Assembly: GCA_030068145.1 (NCBI GenBank)
Contig: JAPJBO010000186.1
Location: forward strand, 236,001-300,000
Reading direction: 5' to 3'
Origin: Diplonema papillatum
Lineage: Eukaryota > Euglenozoa > Diplonemea > Diplonemida > Diplonemidae
Length of the DNA stretch: 64,000 nucleotides
The notes below the pieces were generated by a model. That model was not told where the DNA came from, ran no database searches, and saw nothing but the letters and a program-made list of their open reading frames with translations. Below are positions 42,864-53,132 of this stretch, piece after piece; the stretch's first letter is position 1, and each line of letters begins with the position of its first letter. The position numbers were made by a program, and so were the translations under genes.

Positions 42864-43517
42864 TTGAAGCGCGAGTGCTTTAGGTTCTTGGAGAGCGGTG
42901 AGTGCCCTTTGGCGAAGGAAGAAACAGAGTGCGTGAAACAGGAAGTGGCCAGGTCCGTAAGAGCTGCCAGAAACACCAAGCCCACCTGGTGTGATGCCGA
43001 CAAAGAGCGCACTGCCAACCTTGTCGCGAAGTACGGGCAAACCTCTGCCATAAAACAGTGGAACCGCGATCCGTGTAACCGACGACTCACCGATGCAACT
43101 GCTGTGCGATTCTTCAAGCAGTCGAAGGAACCCCTACCCAAGCCACCCAAACGAGGAAGACACACCATTCTCACAACCGAGGAAGAGGAACTACTTCTGA
43201 AGTTCCTCAAGGCTGCACGGGCGACAGGAACAGCAGTGTCGTCCCACTTCGTGAGCAACGCCGCAAGAGGGATCGTCAAGGCATCGCAAGATGCAGACCG
43301 TGCAGATGACACCTCACTGGGCGTGGAGTGGGCGCGTAAGTTCCTCAGCCGGGCCGGATGGGTGTTGAGGCGGGTGAACACATCGTTTGTTGAGACGAAG
43401 TCAGACGACAGAAAGTCCACGGCTGGGTGGAAGGGACAATGGGTCGCGGGGCGAAGAGGCCGCGGGACCCGTACGCCGCGAGGCTTCGAGGCCGGATCGG
43501 ACGACGGCGCTGCCTAA
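42864..43517 (+). CDS. CENP-B/pogo-like DNA-binding region of a transposase (truncated)
   Basis: About 217 residues without a clear ATG (the frame opens at a TTG). Residues about 35-75 look like a helix-turn-helix (KYGQTSAIKQW). After a GRHTILTTEEEELLLKFL stretch comes a second helical part and GVEWARKFLSRAGWVLRRVN, resembling the second HTH of CENP-B/Tigger-type transposases, where a W-x2-RFL-x-R-x-G motif precedes the catalytic domain. No DDE catalytic domain follows; the frame ends in low-complexity sequence. It could be a transposase relic or a domesticated binding domain. It lies between the inner unit and the right arm of the outer transposon. Confidence 0.6.
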   Translation: MKRECFRFLESGECPLAKEETECVKQEVARSVRAARNTKPTWCDADKERTANLVAKYGQTSAIKQWNRDPCNRRLTDATAVRFFKQSKEPLPKPPKRGRHTILTTEEEELLLKFLKAARATGTAVSSHFVSNAARGIVKASQDADRADDTSLGVEWARKFLSRAGWVLRRVNTSFVETKSDDRKSTAGWKGQWVAGRRGRGTRTPRGFEAGSDDGAA

Positions 43518-43690
43518 TTTTCCTAAGTGCACAAAGTCCCCCCCCCCCAAACAATGATGGATAGTAAAAATGATGGATAGCCAGAGCAGATGGATAATTT
43601 TTACTATCCATCATTTTTCCTTCCAGGGTAACTGGATTACGACAAAGTGGACTATAATCCACTTTGTCGCCAATCCCCTTTGTCGCCTAA

Positions 43691-46218
43691 TCCACGAATG
43701 GGGCATTTGTGGGGGGTCCTTTGGGTACCTCAGGGCCTCCCGAGGGGGGTCAGGGAGACCATGGGGGCTACATATGCACGTTTGAACAAGAGATTGTGAG
43801 AGAGCCTAACTACTTCAAAGTACCACCAGCTAAATCAAACGAGGAACAAAGATGCGGGAAACAGAGCAGTTGGTCGCTCGTATTGGCTTAGGTTCAATCC
43901 CGCGGTGCGGTGACACTGCTCCCCTGTTACTGCTTGTGCTTCGGTGGGGCGGGGTTCTTTTTGGGAAGAAGATGCGCGGTTTTGTTGTGAAAAAAACAAG
44001 AATGAAACACGGAGAAGGAGCGGGGGAGGGCTCCTCGCCAGCGCGATGTTTTGGCTGGGGATCACTGAACAGAACGAAAGGAAGGACAGCCAGTATTCAT
44101 GATTTCTTGGCCACGCAGCGGTGAGCTCCATGTACTTCTTGTCAGAGAACATGGCCGCGTAAGCCATAGCCGTACAGGGTCGCCTCTACAAAGAACACCT
44201 CCGGAGGTAGCGTCTTGCACTAATAAACAAACAACAGACGATTGGCACCAACTGAACAAGGATGGTGCAACTCGGACGGCAAAAGGTTCTCGCTACCAGC
44301 ATGGGTAGTGAAACGCGCGTTCCGCGCTCGCCTACCCTCTCATCGCGAAATACGCGCGTGGCGCGCGTGGCGCGCGTGGCTAAAAAAGCTCCGTTTTTTT
44401 TTTGTGTTGCCGGCGATCATCGCGCAGTCAGTTGCCTGTGACTACTTTTCTTTTTTCTTTTTCACGTGCGTGATCAGGGCATTAGCTTGGTTTCCGGCCC
44501 ATTTTCCAAATTTTGAACCGCTAACGGCTTTTTTGCGTCCTCACTCAGGAATGGGCTCAAGACAGCGCGACGCGACGTATCTCCACGACAATGCTGGGCC
44601 CTGAGTGCCTCGGATCGCACATTGGCCACCTCTGCCGGGGGCCTGGGTGATGGCGGAGTGCCATTTTTTAGCGTTTATTGTTTTTTTTTTTTTTTTTGCT
44701 TCTTTTTCCCCGCCGGCTTTTCCAAATCCGGACTGACGGTCCGAATGTGGATATAGAACCTAATCTCCTGAGCGTTATTCAAAAAGTGTCCGTTTTAGTG
44801 CGCTGAGCACGTCGTACCGGGCGGACACCCTTTCCACAGGCAGTAGTGTAGTAGAGTAGGAGGTTGTCTGCGCGCTCCATGTCCGTTGCAGGGCCTGATG
44901 AGTTGCAACCCGAAGGGGGGTTGAAGAGCACCCCCAGGGTGTCTGGTGCGCTGGGAGGAGGTAACCAGAGCTCTGATCGCCACGCTCTGCACGCGCACCA
45001 AAACGGGCTTGCAGGGCCTGATGAGTTGCAACCCGAAGGGGTTGAAGAGCACCCCCAGGGTGTCCGGTGCGCTGGGAGGAGGTAACCAGAGCTCTGATCG
45101 CCACGCTCTGCACGCGCACCAAAACGGGCTTGTTTTGGTAAGCGCGTGAATCACGCCCACGCTCACGCCCGCAGACCTCCGGAGAATAAACGCTAATAAA
45201 TAAATAGCGAGAGCGTAACGCGCGTTGCACTACCGTGCACCGGGGGCTCGTGGAATTAGCCGTATCTGGTTGACGTCGCTTTAAGTGCAGCCGTTGTGTC
45301 CCGGATGTGTTCCCTACAGTACAACAGTACTGGTTAGAAGCGAACTTTCACTCTGAAAAAAGGAAATCCCCTTGCGGCTTAGAGCGGGGAAAGAAAGAGG
45401 AAGGAGAGCATGGCTTGAGGTTCAGGCAAAACTGAACGTCGGAGCCGTCATCAGTGGGTCGTTTGTGTGTTGGGATGCTGCCGGTCTGGTTTCGGCACGA
45501 ACGCAACATTGGGTCCCGTGGGTGGGGTCTTGGTGTAGTGTGTAGGACTTTGCCTCTCACTGGGGGAGGAACTTCGTGGGGGTATTGCAAGAACGTGCTA
45601 AGAACGGTTGTGTGCTCACACACCGCACTGGTCTATCTGCACCGCCTTTCGGTCCTTTCAGCCACGAACACGATGGGGAATAGTTGTAAACCGCTGAACG
45701 CAACGCAGCCCAACCTAGCTTTCTAGGAGGGATGTCCCTTCATCCTTATCAAAGAGACAGTCTATTCCGTCTTCTCATCGAAATGAGGTCAGGGTGGCCC
45801 ATGTGAAGCTTGGTCCGCACGTCTCTCACATCAAGTTTATACGCGAACTGCAAACAACGCCGCAACGGGTTGGCAGTTTTTGCGATTCATCGAGCGAATT
45901 CCACTAGGCGTTACGAACGAGCTTCAGGTTCCTTTGGGCTGGCTGGCGGGGGAAATCTTTTTCGACTCGTTGTCCGTGATGACAGGTAGCCGCCGTCAAG
46001 GACAGGTAAGTGCTTGGAATCATGCGGTGTAGAACCCATATCGCTGGGATTTGCTGCACTATTCAGCAGCAACCCAGGGCCTACCGCCGCGCTTTTGCTG
46101 GATTATGTTACTCCGAATGGCGAAACACCATTCCTGGAGAATACAGAGCAATATCCAATCGCTGATGCGATTCCTCTGATGCGCAAGGAGTCTGACAGGA
46201 TTGCACCACAGACAATGC
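43691..46218. other. Repeat-rich intergenic region
   Basis: Carries GCGCGTGGC triplication (about 44350-44380), copies of two dispersed families (44465-44765) and a tandem duplication at 44885-45132. 45133-46218 has no repeat structure or domain that I recognise. Confidence 0.5.
44885..45132 (+). repeat. Tandem duplication, two units of ~122 bp
   Basis: GCAGGGCCTGATGAGTTGCA begins units at 44888 and 45010; each ends with CGCACCAAAACGGGCTT. The units differ by a two-base indel and one substitution, so the duplication is recent. Confidence 0.96.
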
Positions 46219-46290
46219 GTGAGGCAAGAACACGTCCTTCACAACAGCTCCGAAGACACATCGTTTGGCTGCTGCTCCAAGCGTATGGTC
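46219..46290 (-). pseudogene. Short copy of the 3' end of the voltage-sensor gene
   Basis: ACGTCCTTCACAACAGCTCC, CGAAGACACATCG and GCTGCTGCTCCAAGCG match the last ~60 bp of the coding region at 46341-47027 with scattered changes. It is just downstream of the intact gene. Confidence 0.6.
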
Positions 46291-46340
46291 GCTTCCTCTG
46301 CTAGGTAATGGAGTAAGCATAGGACCGCACGTGACAGACC

Positions 46341-47027
46341 CTACACGATGTCCTTCAAAAGCTCTGAAGACAGATCGTCGCTGTTGCCCCAGGCGCTGTC
46401 GAGCGGGTGCTGCGCGTGGCCGGACAACGAGATCGCGGGGTTGTCGCATTCGTGGAGGATGACCTTCCGCTGCAGGGGCGCGTTGCGCTGCGACTTGATG
46501 AAGAAGTACAATCGCGCGACCTGCGCAGAGTACCGGCAGGCGAGCAGGGCCGCCTCAATCTCCAGCCGAGCGTACCGATGGGTCACCGACAGCCCGAAGA
46601 TTGTGCAGCAAAGGATGCACGTGACCAGCTCCACCACGTTCCCCCTGGTGTGCAAGTACTTCGAGGGGCCGGTGATCCACATTTGGATGACGACTTCGCA
46701 CGCGAAGAGAAGCGTCAAGCAGAATTCACTCGCGATGTACCACCCGCTGTGCACTTGATCCGTCATAAACGCCGCCAGCAGCAACACAGCGGCGACAACG
46801 ACCGCGGCCATGTAAATCACCTTCAGGTTGTGGCTGTACTTCAGCCGAGCGATTAAGTCGCGGAGTGTGATGAAGGTGCGCGCCTTCGTCTCGTCGTCGT
46901 CCGCGGCCATCTGCTCCCCGTCCACATGCTTGCTCGGGCTGATCACAACTTTTTGCCTCATGTCGACGTCGACGGTCTGCCTCAGCGGAGGCGATATGTG
47001 GCGCGAGGACGCCGCCACAGTGGACAT
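46341..47027 (-). CDS. Four-helix membrane protein resembling an ion-channel voltage-sensor domain
   Basis: 228 residues, ATG at 47027, TAG at 46341. The first ~60 residues are hydrophilic. Four membrane segments follow at about 70-88, 96-117, 130-148 and 156-178. Acidic residues lie in the second (FACEVVIQMW) and third (NVVELVTCILC), and the fourth has basic residues six apart (CRYSAQVARLYFFIKSQR) rather than every third position. This is the layout of stand-alone voltage-sensor-like proteins of protists, but with a weak S4, so voltage sensing is uncertain. No pore helix is present in this frame. A further exon is possible, since GACATC|GTGTAG at the end could act as a splice donor. Confidence 0.7.
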   Translation of the reverse strand: MSTVAASSRHISPPLRQTVDVDMRQKVVISPSKHVDGEQMAADDDETKARTFITLRDLIARLKYSHNLKVIYMAAVVVAAVLLLAAFMTDQVHSGWYIASEFCLTLLFACEVVIQMWITGPSKYLHTRGNVVELVTCILCCTIFGLSVTHRYARLEIEAALLACRYSAQVARLYFFIKSQRNAPLQRKVILHECDNPAISLSGHAQHPLDSAWGNSDDLSSELLKDIV

Positions 47028-47750
47028 GTGCCGACCCCCGACGCTCCGATCCCGACGCTAAGGGGGAGGGCGCAGGAAAGGACGCGAGACGCCGCCGGCT
47101 TCCTGTCCCGGGTGCTCTGTTTGTGCTACCGTCGATCCCGAGGGACGTTTCTTCGTTTCTTTTCGTTCGTTCGTTTGTTCACCTCCCGTTCCTGCAGGGC
47201 TGGAGGTTGGCTTTTGTAGTTTCTTGAAGGGTCCGGTCTGTTAGAGGCTTCGGTGAGACTGCGTACGGGGATGGGGCGTGCGGAGAAACGTGCTTCTTCG
47301 GCCAGTTGCCACGGGCGACGAGGTAGCATGCAGGGTCAAAACCTTGTGTCTTTTTGGTAAACGCTGCCGCGGGGCTGACAGAGCCCAAGAAAAAATTTGC
47401 TCAACTTCACCAGAAATTACCGCAGTATTTGTTCCAAATTTATTTTTTTAGAAAGAAATGGGTGGCCATTTTTTTTTGGGTCCAAATCCCTCTTACCGAA
47501 AAGACACAAGGTTTTGACCCTGCATGGTAGTACGTTGTTAAGTCAAAGGGTGTGGGCCTCCACCATCAGGTGGGCCCCCACCGTCGTTGCCTCGGTTCCC
47601 GGCGCAACTTCCGCTCCGTGCCACACCCTTTGACTTGTTTTGATGTGTTCTCGGGAAAGGTCAGCGCGGTAGCGGTGACCACGAGAACACATACAGGTGG
47701 GTGGGGAGAGAAAGAGAGAGTCCCTCCCAGGGAGCCACCCCGGAACTAGC
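47028..47750. other. Intergenic, no recognised gene
   Basis: Two facing copies of a short block (GGTCAAAACCTTGTGTCTTT at 47334 and its complement near 47502) and an inverted pair around CAAAGGGTGTGG (about 47540 and 47622) are present. No supported gene. Confidence 0.5.
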
Positions 47751-47759
47751 CTAGCCCAC

Positions 47760-47900
47760 CAGGTCCCCCGCGTTGATGTACGTGTTGATCGTCTCGATCC
47801 ACGCGAACGACGAGTCGAGCCCCAAGCACAGCAGCATCAAGAAAAACGGGACCGCGATCGCTCGGCTCCACCCCTTCCCGAAGGACCCGAGCCGGTGGCT
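47760..47900 (-). CDS. Exon of an SLC6-type (neurotransmitter:sodium symporter) transporter
   Basis: On the minus strand the frame reads SFGKGWSRAIAVPFFLMLLC, then LGLDSSFAWIETINTYINAG. FFLML followed by LGLDSxF is the signature of transmembrane helix 6 of SLC6 transporters, including the Asp-Ser that helps bind Na+/substrate. The frame stops 9 nt later, but GACCTG|GTGGGC at 47760/47759 is a plausible splice donor, so this is probably one internal exon. The upstream border is not clear; the AG of CCAACCGAG near 47900 is one candidate. No other SLC6 exon was found in the window, so it could also be a stranded gene fragment. Confidence 0.55.
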
Positions 47901-49145
47901 CGGTTGGGTTAGAATGCAACGAATCTGTGGCGATAATCTGCAGCTATCGAGATGGAGGCGAGGCCGGTGCCGTGCTCCTAAGTCGAATGCACGCAGGTTC
48001 TTGGAATCGGCGCATGGCCATCCTCCATGCATCCAGTTGTGAAGAACTCCGCCGAAGGCGCATGGACGTTGGCGAAATCGGAAATATTTGGCGAATTCCG
48101 GCAAGCTAAGCCAATGTGCAATTGAACTTTTCAAAGGCCGGTGGTAGCCTGGTGAGTGCGATGCTGCGCGCTACGCGGCTACGTGATACGTGTGTGCGAT
48201 GGCTGTTCCACGAGTTTGAGACTCCGCATAGATGCTTGGTGCGTTGGCGCCTCCCGCTGGACACGGGGATTCGTGTGCGGCAGTAAACCCTCGGAGGGAG
48301 AAAGACTGCGTCCTTCAACAAATAACGATGTGGAGCGTGTTTATTTCTCGCATGCCAAGGTAAGGCAATCTTTAGGTTGAAACCCCCGCTCTTCAGTAAC
48401 AATTCTCGGACGATCCTTTGGCGTCGCCTGTTTCCGAAAACGCTTCATCGCCGCGCACTGAACATGTCCCACCTTCCGCGCCTTCAGCAACCGCTTTGTG
48501 TCCCACAGCGAGAGGGGAAAACGAAAGGGGGCGACACAAAAAACAGAGGTGAACAAACTATCGTCAAGCCATCGCTGGCGCGTGTAAGGTCTCCCGTTCT
48601 CGCCCGAAACAGGCGAGAAACCGCAAACTGCTCTTGTATTTTTTTTTTTTTTTCTTGCTTCACGATGGCAGCCAGACTAGCGACCCCCCGGAGGCGACCG
48701 ATTCAATTGGGTAGGCTTTCACTACCGGCGGAAGCTTTAGTGGCCTTGTTTTTTTCAGAGCGAGTCGAACGGTCTTTTTGTTTGTGCACTGTGCCCTGGG
48801 CAGTGTGGGGGCTGGTCGGGGCGGGCTGGAGCTCAGCTCCGGAGAGCCCCGGCTGTCCCGCGGGGCCCAAAAGGATTAAGCCAGGCAAGTCTCAGAGTAA
48901 ATGGGTTAACAGTGGGCCTGCCCCTGCAGGCGACTCGTTAAATCGGTGGCAATCTACGCGGGGAAGGTGAATATTGGGCCCAGTTGGATAATAATGGCAA
49001 CAACAATGGCACACTCCATTGCTAACACATGTCCGAAGAAGCCAACTCGATTCAACTCCGTGCCCTAAGAGCCCGAGAGTCTCCGGGGCTGGAAATGGAT
49101 CTACTGCTAAAACTGACACAAGACACTTGCTGACCCTTGTCCCCC
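47901..49145. other. Intergenic or intronic, no recognised gene
   Basis: Contains a T tract (about 48638-48653) and, at about 49000-49090, an inverted copy of the dispersed repeat found at 1370-1475 and 30520-30625. Open frames have no domain. Confidence 0.5.
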
Positions 49146-49149
49146 ATCA

Positions 49150-49600
49150 GCCGCCCACGCGAACGGGACGACGCGGGATGGTCGTCACCCGGGCGCTTTG
49201 CGGAATATCACCTCCCTCCTTGTCCCTCATTTTTGCCGGATGCAAGCCGACTCAGGCCGCAGTACGGGAGGCTACAAGCATGGCGAAAGGCCGCGGACAT
49301 TTCGTGGAAGGTAGCAGATTCGATCACCTGCGAGACAGATTACACCTTCATTGGTGTGTCGTTCGTGCACACTGCTGGTGCTGTTGCCCCGTCCAAACGC
49401 CTCCTTGAGAAAATAGCTGCCACTCAGCTCGTTGATCATACAGCTGGCGAACTCGAATCCCTTGGGGGCAGACTGCTCACGCGGAGGGAGACCATGTCCG
49501 TGACCCCCTGCCTGACCAGCTGCGCCCGCGCAAGTGCCATGCGCATCATGAGCTCGAAGTACTCGTCTGAGTCGATCGCGGCCGAGACGTCCTTGTAAAG
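49150..49600 (-). pseudogene. Internally deleted copy of the EF-hand gene 3' end and its flank
   Basis: 49436-49600 encodes DSDEYFELMMR and then, after a deletion that removes about 43 codons, the last residues QLVRQGVTDMVSLRVS of the gene at 49743-50380. The flank CAGCCGCCCACGCGAACGGG at 49150-49260 repeats 49646-49745. It lies downstream of the intact exon on the same strand. Confidence 0.92.
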
Positions 49601-49742
49601 CTTAGTAACTAACGCGAGTGGCGACTCAGAAATGTAAGCCCTCCTCAATCAGCCACCCACGCGAACGGGACGACGCGGGAGGGTCGTCCCCGGGCATTTT
49701 GCGGAATCTCCCCTCCCTCCTCGTTGCCGGATGCAAGCCGAC

Positions 49743-50380
49743 TCAGCCGCTCACGCGGAGGGAGACCATGTCCGTGACCCCCTGCCTGACGAGCTGCGCC
49801 TTGATTTTCGCCGTGTCCCCCGCACGGACGCCGAGGTCGTTCTCGAGCGCGTGGACGGACTGCGTCCCGTCCTTGTGAGAGACGAGGACGCGCATGTTCG
49901 CCGTGTTCGCGCACACGCCCGCGCCTCCGGCCAAGTGCCACACGTTGCGCATCATGAGCTCGAAGTACTCGTCGGAGTCGATCGCGGCCGAGACGTCCTT
50001 GTAGTAGTCCTCGAATTCTTCGAAGGACACAGACCCGTCGCCGTCCTTGTCCCAACCCGCCGAAAACTCTCGCAGAACATCCTCCTCGGACTTCGTCCCT
50101 TTGACGACCTGCGGGTGCTGCGAAGCGTCGTACACAGCGGCCAGCTCTTTGAGGGTGCACGTCCCATCGCCGTTCCTGTCCAGCTTCGCGAACGCGGCCG
50201 CGACTAGCTCCTTCCGCCGCTGCGAGAGCGGGCCGCGCACCGCCCGCACGAACTCCTGGATCGACACCGTGCCGCTGCCGTCTCGGTCGAAAAACGCCAT
50301 GATCACCTCCACTTCGGGCTCGCTCAGGTCGCAGCCGCACCGCTGGAGGCCGACCCGCAGCTCGTCTATCGCTAGGTTGC
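49743..50380 (-). CDS. Calcyphosin-like EF-hand protein, last exon
   Basis: Open from a 3' splice site (GCTCACACAG, AG at 50382-50381) to TGA at 49743. The first two bases (GC) complete a split Gly codon whose first base is at 59903. The encoded part has Ca2+ loops DRDGSGTVSIQE, DRNGDGTCTLKE and DKDGDGSVSFEE, plus the start NLAIDE that completes the loop begun in the other exon. The segment DVSAAIDSDEYFELMMRN and the C-terminal region after it fit protist calcyphosin-like proteins, which are Ca2+ sensors often linked to flagella. The exon has no own ATG at its proper start. The truncated copy at 49.4-49.6 kb mimics its end. Confidence 0.9.
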
Positions 50381-50462
50381 CTGTGTGAGCGTGCCGAGTG
50401 CTAAAACTTGAACGCTACATACACACACAACCACACTGGGCGTGCCGAGTGTTAAAACCTAA

Positions 50463-51209
<747 letters not shown>

Positions 51210-51248
51210 GACTGGGAGAAAAAGTATCACACGAACTAATCTATCAAA

Positions 51249-53120
51249 ATGTCTGCACCTCCAAGTGGTGGTCCTGGGCAACGCAACACCTCCAACGAGG
51301 CAGTGCGGCCAACGCAGACCGGGACGGAGGCCCCATGGCAGTGGGTGCCAGCGAAAAGGAGCCGGCAGGCTGCAGAGCTGCGGGGCGAAGACTGGGATGT
51401 CCCAGTCGTCAACGTGCAGGAGCTGCGGGACGGTGACGCAGCCGGAGTGGCCATCGCAAGCCGCTCGGAGGCCAAGAAGGCGATCGGCGACGGCAAGAAA
51501 CACGCAGCGCGAGCGGTAGTCGTGCTGGGCGCGGTGCAGGAACTGGCGGGCCACGCAGGACAGACCTGCCCTATCGTCGTCAGGCGCGGAACACGCATCG
51601 AGACGACGACCGGCACGGTATTCCAAATGGGAGAGAAGGAAGTCGGTTCCAAGCTGACATGGAAGCGCGTGGCAATGCCAGGCGGCGATCAAGTTCAATC
51701 ATCATCTCACATCGGCAGCCGTCAAACATCAACTCATTTCGGCGGCCTTCAGAGACTGTCGATATGTGTCCCTCGCCAGCACACGACGGCAAGCGAGTGG
51801 GGGGAGGCAACGACGAACCTGAGGGCCTACCTCGGGCAGTTTGCCTCGGAGCTGGGCGTTAGCAAAGGCGACGTCCTGATCACGGGGGTGGAGACGCGAG
51901 GCAGGGCCGAGGACCCGGCGCGCTCTCTCGGCGCGCTGATGCGCGTCCCACAGGAACAGGCGAAAAAGCTGGAAGCCGCATCGGGCCACCGCGGAGTTTT
52001 CGTCGTCCCGAAATTGGACGCAGGAACCGTGGTCTGGCTGACAGCGGGTACAACGCTGGCAGAGGCGAAGGACCTGGCGAACAGTCTGCCCACGCAGGTG
52101 CAGAGACTGGCCGTCAACAGACGGGGACTCGGGCTCCGGGTAACGGCAGGAGCTGAAGAAGAGGTGCGATCCGCAGTGGGAGAGAGGTCAGCACCGAGGG
52201 TAAGCGGGAAGACGTGGGATGTGTTCGGTTTCTCGAAGCAGACGATGGCCGCCCAAGTCGAAGAGTTTCTGGGGAAGGCGGGATGGGAAGGGGTGACCAC
52301 GATCAAGGTCATCCCAAAGAGAGGAAAGGCGCTCGCGGTCGTCAGGGGCCCAGATCCGCCGGCGTGGGTCTTCGGTATCACTGATTCGGATCTACGCATC
52401 GACGTGTCCACAGCCCGACCGATTGCCGAGGCGGAGCAAAGGTGGGTGCAGGCACCCGCCCAGGAGAAGAGGCAAGATCCCGCGGAAACCGGCACAGCAA
52501 GAGAGCGAGAGAAGTACACGTGGGCAGAGTTCCTATCATGTTACGGGAGAAAGCAAGGGCGAGCACTCTGGCGTGAATCCGCCAAGCAACCACACACAGA
52601 GGAGGGTTCACCGAAGGGAAGTGAGGGTGGCAAAGGCGGGAAGAGAGACGGCACCGGAAAGGGAGGCAAGGGCGGGAAAGGCAGTAGCGGCGGATGCCCA
52701 ATCCAATGGGCAACCGGGACAGAACAGCCAGCCGCCCCCGAGCAAACAGGTGGCGCAACGGAGATGGCACAGCTGCGTGCGCAGCTAAAAGAGGCCATGC
52801 GGCAGATCGAAGTGTTGACGAGACAGCTGGCTGAAGTGCAGGCAAAGCAGCTCGGGACACGAAAGTCACCATCCCCGCGACGTGGGCCGAGCACGGACAA
52901 CGAAGAGGACAAAAAGAAGAAGAAGAATACCAAAGAGGCCAAGCAGGAAGACCAGAGGACGGGGACAAAGAAGAGGGCACGGTCCGGTACCGAGTCAGCG
53001 TCTCGAGAGCGAAGCGAGACGAAGCCCCCGGCCAAGATACACAGCTCCGCGGCAGCCACAACAAAGAAGCCCGACAGACAATCAACGTTGGTCGGGTTCA
53101 TGTCGACAGCAGCCAAATGA
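51249..53120 (+). CDS. Element 2 ORF1 protein
   Basis: 623 residues, ATG at 51249, TGA at 53118-53120. Residues about 322-380 (WDVFGFSKQTMAAQVEEFLG and following) have the beta-alpha-beta look of an RRM-like fold found in ORF1 proteins of protist LINEs; this is a weak call. From about residue 450 it is Gly/Lys-rich (GGKGGKRDGTGKGGKGGKGS), then a short coiled coil (AQLRAQLKEAMRQIEVLTRQ) and a basic tail. The end KPDRQSTLVGFMSTAAK contains a PIP-box-like string (Q-x-x-L-x-x-F-M). Expected to coat the element RNA. It shares little visible sequence with ORF1 of element 1. ORF2 starts 12 nt past the stop in the same frame. Confidence 0.88.
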   Translation: MSAPPSGGPGQRNTSNEAVRPTQTGTEAPWQWVPAKRSRQAAELRGEDWDVPVVNVQELRDGDAAGVAIASRSEAKKAIGDGKKHAARAVVVLGAVQELAGHAGQTCPIVVRRGTRIETTTGTVFQMGEKEVGSKLTWKRVAMPGGDQVQSSSHIGSRQTSTHFGGLQRLSICVPRQHTTASEWGEATTNLRAYLGQFASELGVSKGDVLITGVETRGRAEDPARSLGALMRVPQEQAKKLEAASGHRGVFVVPKLDAGTVVWLTAGTTLAEAKDLANSLPTQVQRLAVNRRGLGLRVTAGAEEEVRSAVGERSAPRVSGKTWDVFGFSKQTMAAQVEEFLGKAGWEGVTTIKVIPKRGKALAVVRGPDPPAWVFGITDSDLRIDVSTARPIAEAEQRWVQAPAQEKRQDPAETGTAREREKYTWAEFLSCYGRKQGRALWRESAKQPHTEEGSPKGSEGGKGGKRDGTGKGGKGGKGSSGGCPIQWATGTEQPAAPEQTGGATEMAQLRAQLKEAMRQIEVLTRQLAEVQAKQLGTRKSPSPRRGPSTDNEEDKKKKKNTKEAKQEDQRTGTKKRARSGTESASRERSETKPPAKIHSSAAATTKKPDRQSTLVGFMSTAAK

Positions 53121-53132
53121 AGGGAGGCCGAC

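Larger units (their letters stand above)
40783..43690. mobile_element. Nested inverted-repeat DNA transposons (outer unit)
   Basis: Outer terminal inverted repeats: left GACAAAGTGGATTATATATA followed by ACCCTGGAAGGAAAA and GGATAGTAAAAATG (40783-40880); right the reverse complement of these (about 43558-43690). Inside lie a second inverted-repeat unit (40942-42560), a third (41028-42290) and a transposase-like DNA-binding ORF at 42864-43517. The structure suggests serial insertion of DNA transposons into one another, all now non-autonomous or decayed. Confidence 0.75.

Noticed and set aside
43870..43920. tRNA-like T-arm (GGTTCAATCCC)
   Set aside because: The flanks do not pair as T-stem or acceptor stem and no A box lies at the right distance.
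49800..50207. Plus-strand open frame opposite the EF-hand exon
   Set aside because: A shadow of the GC-rich minus-strand exon, which has clear EF loops.
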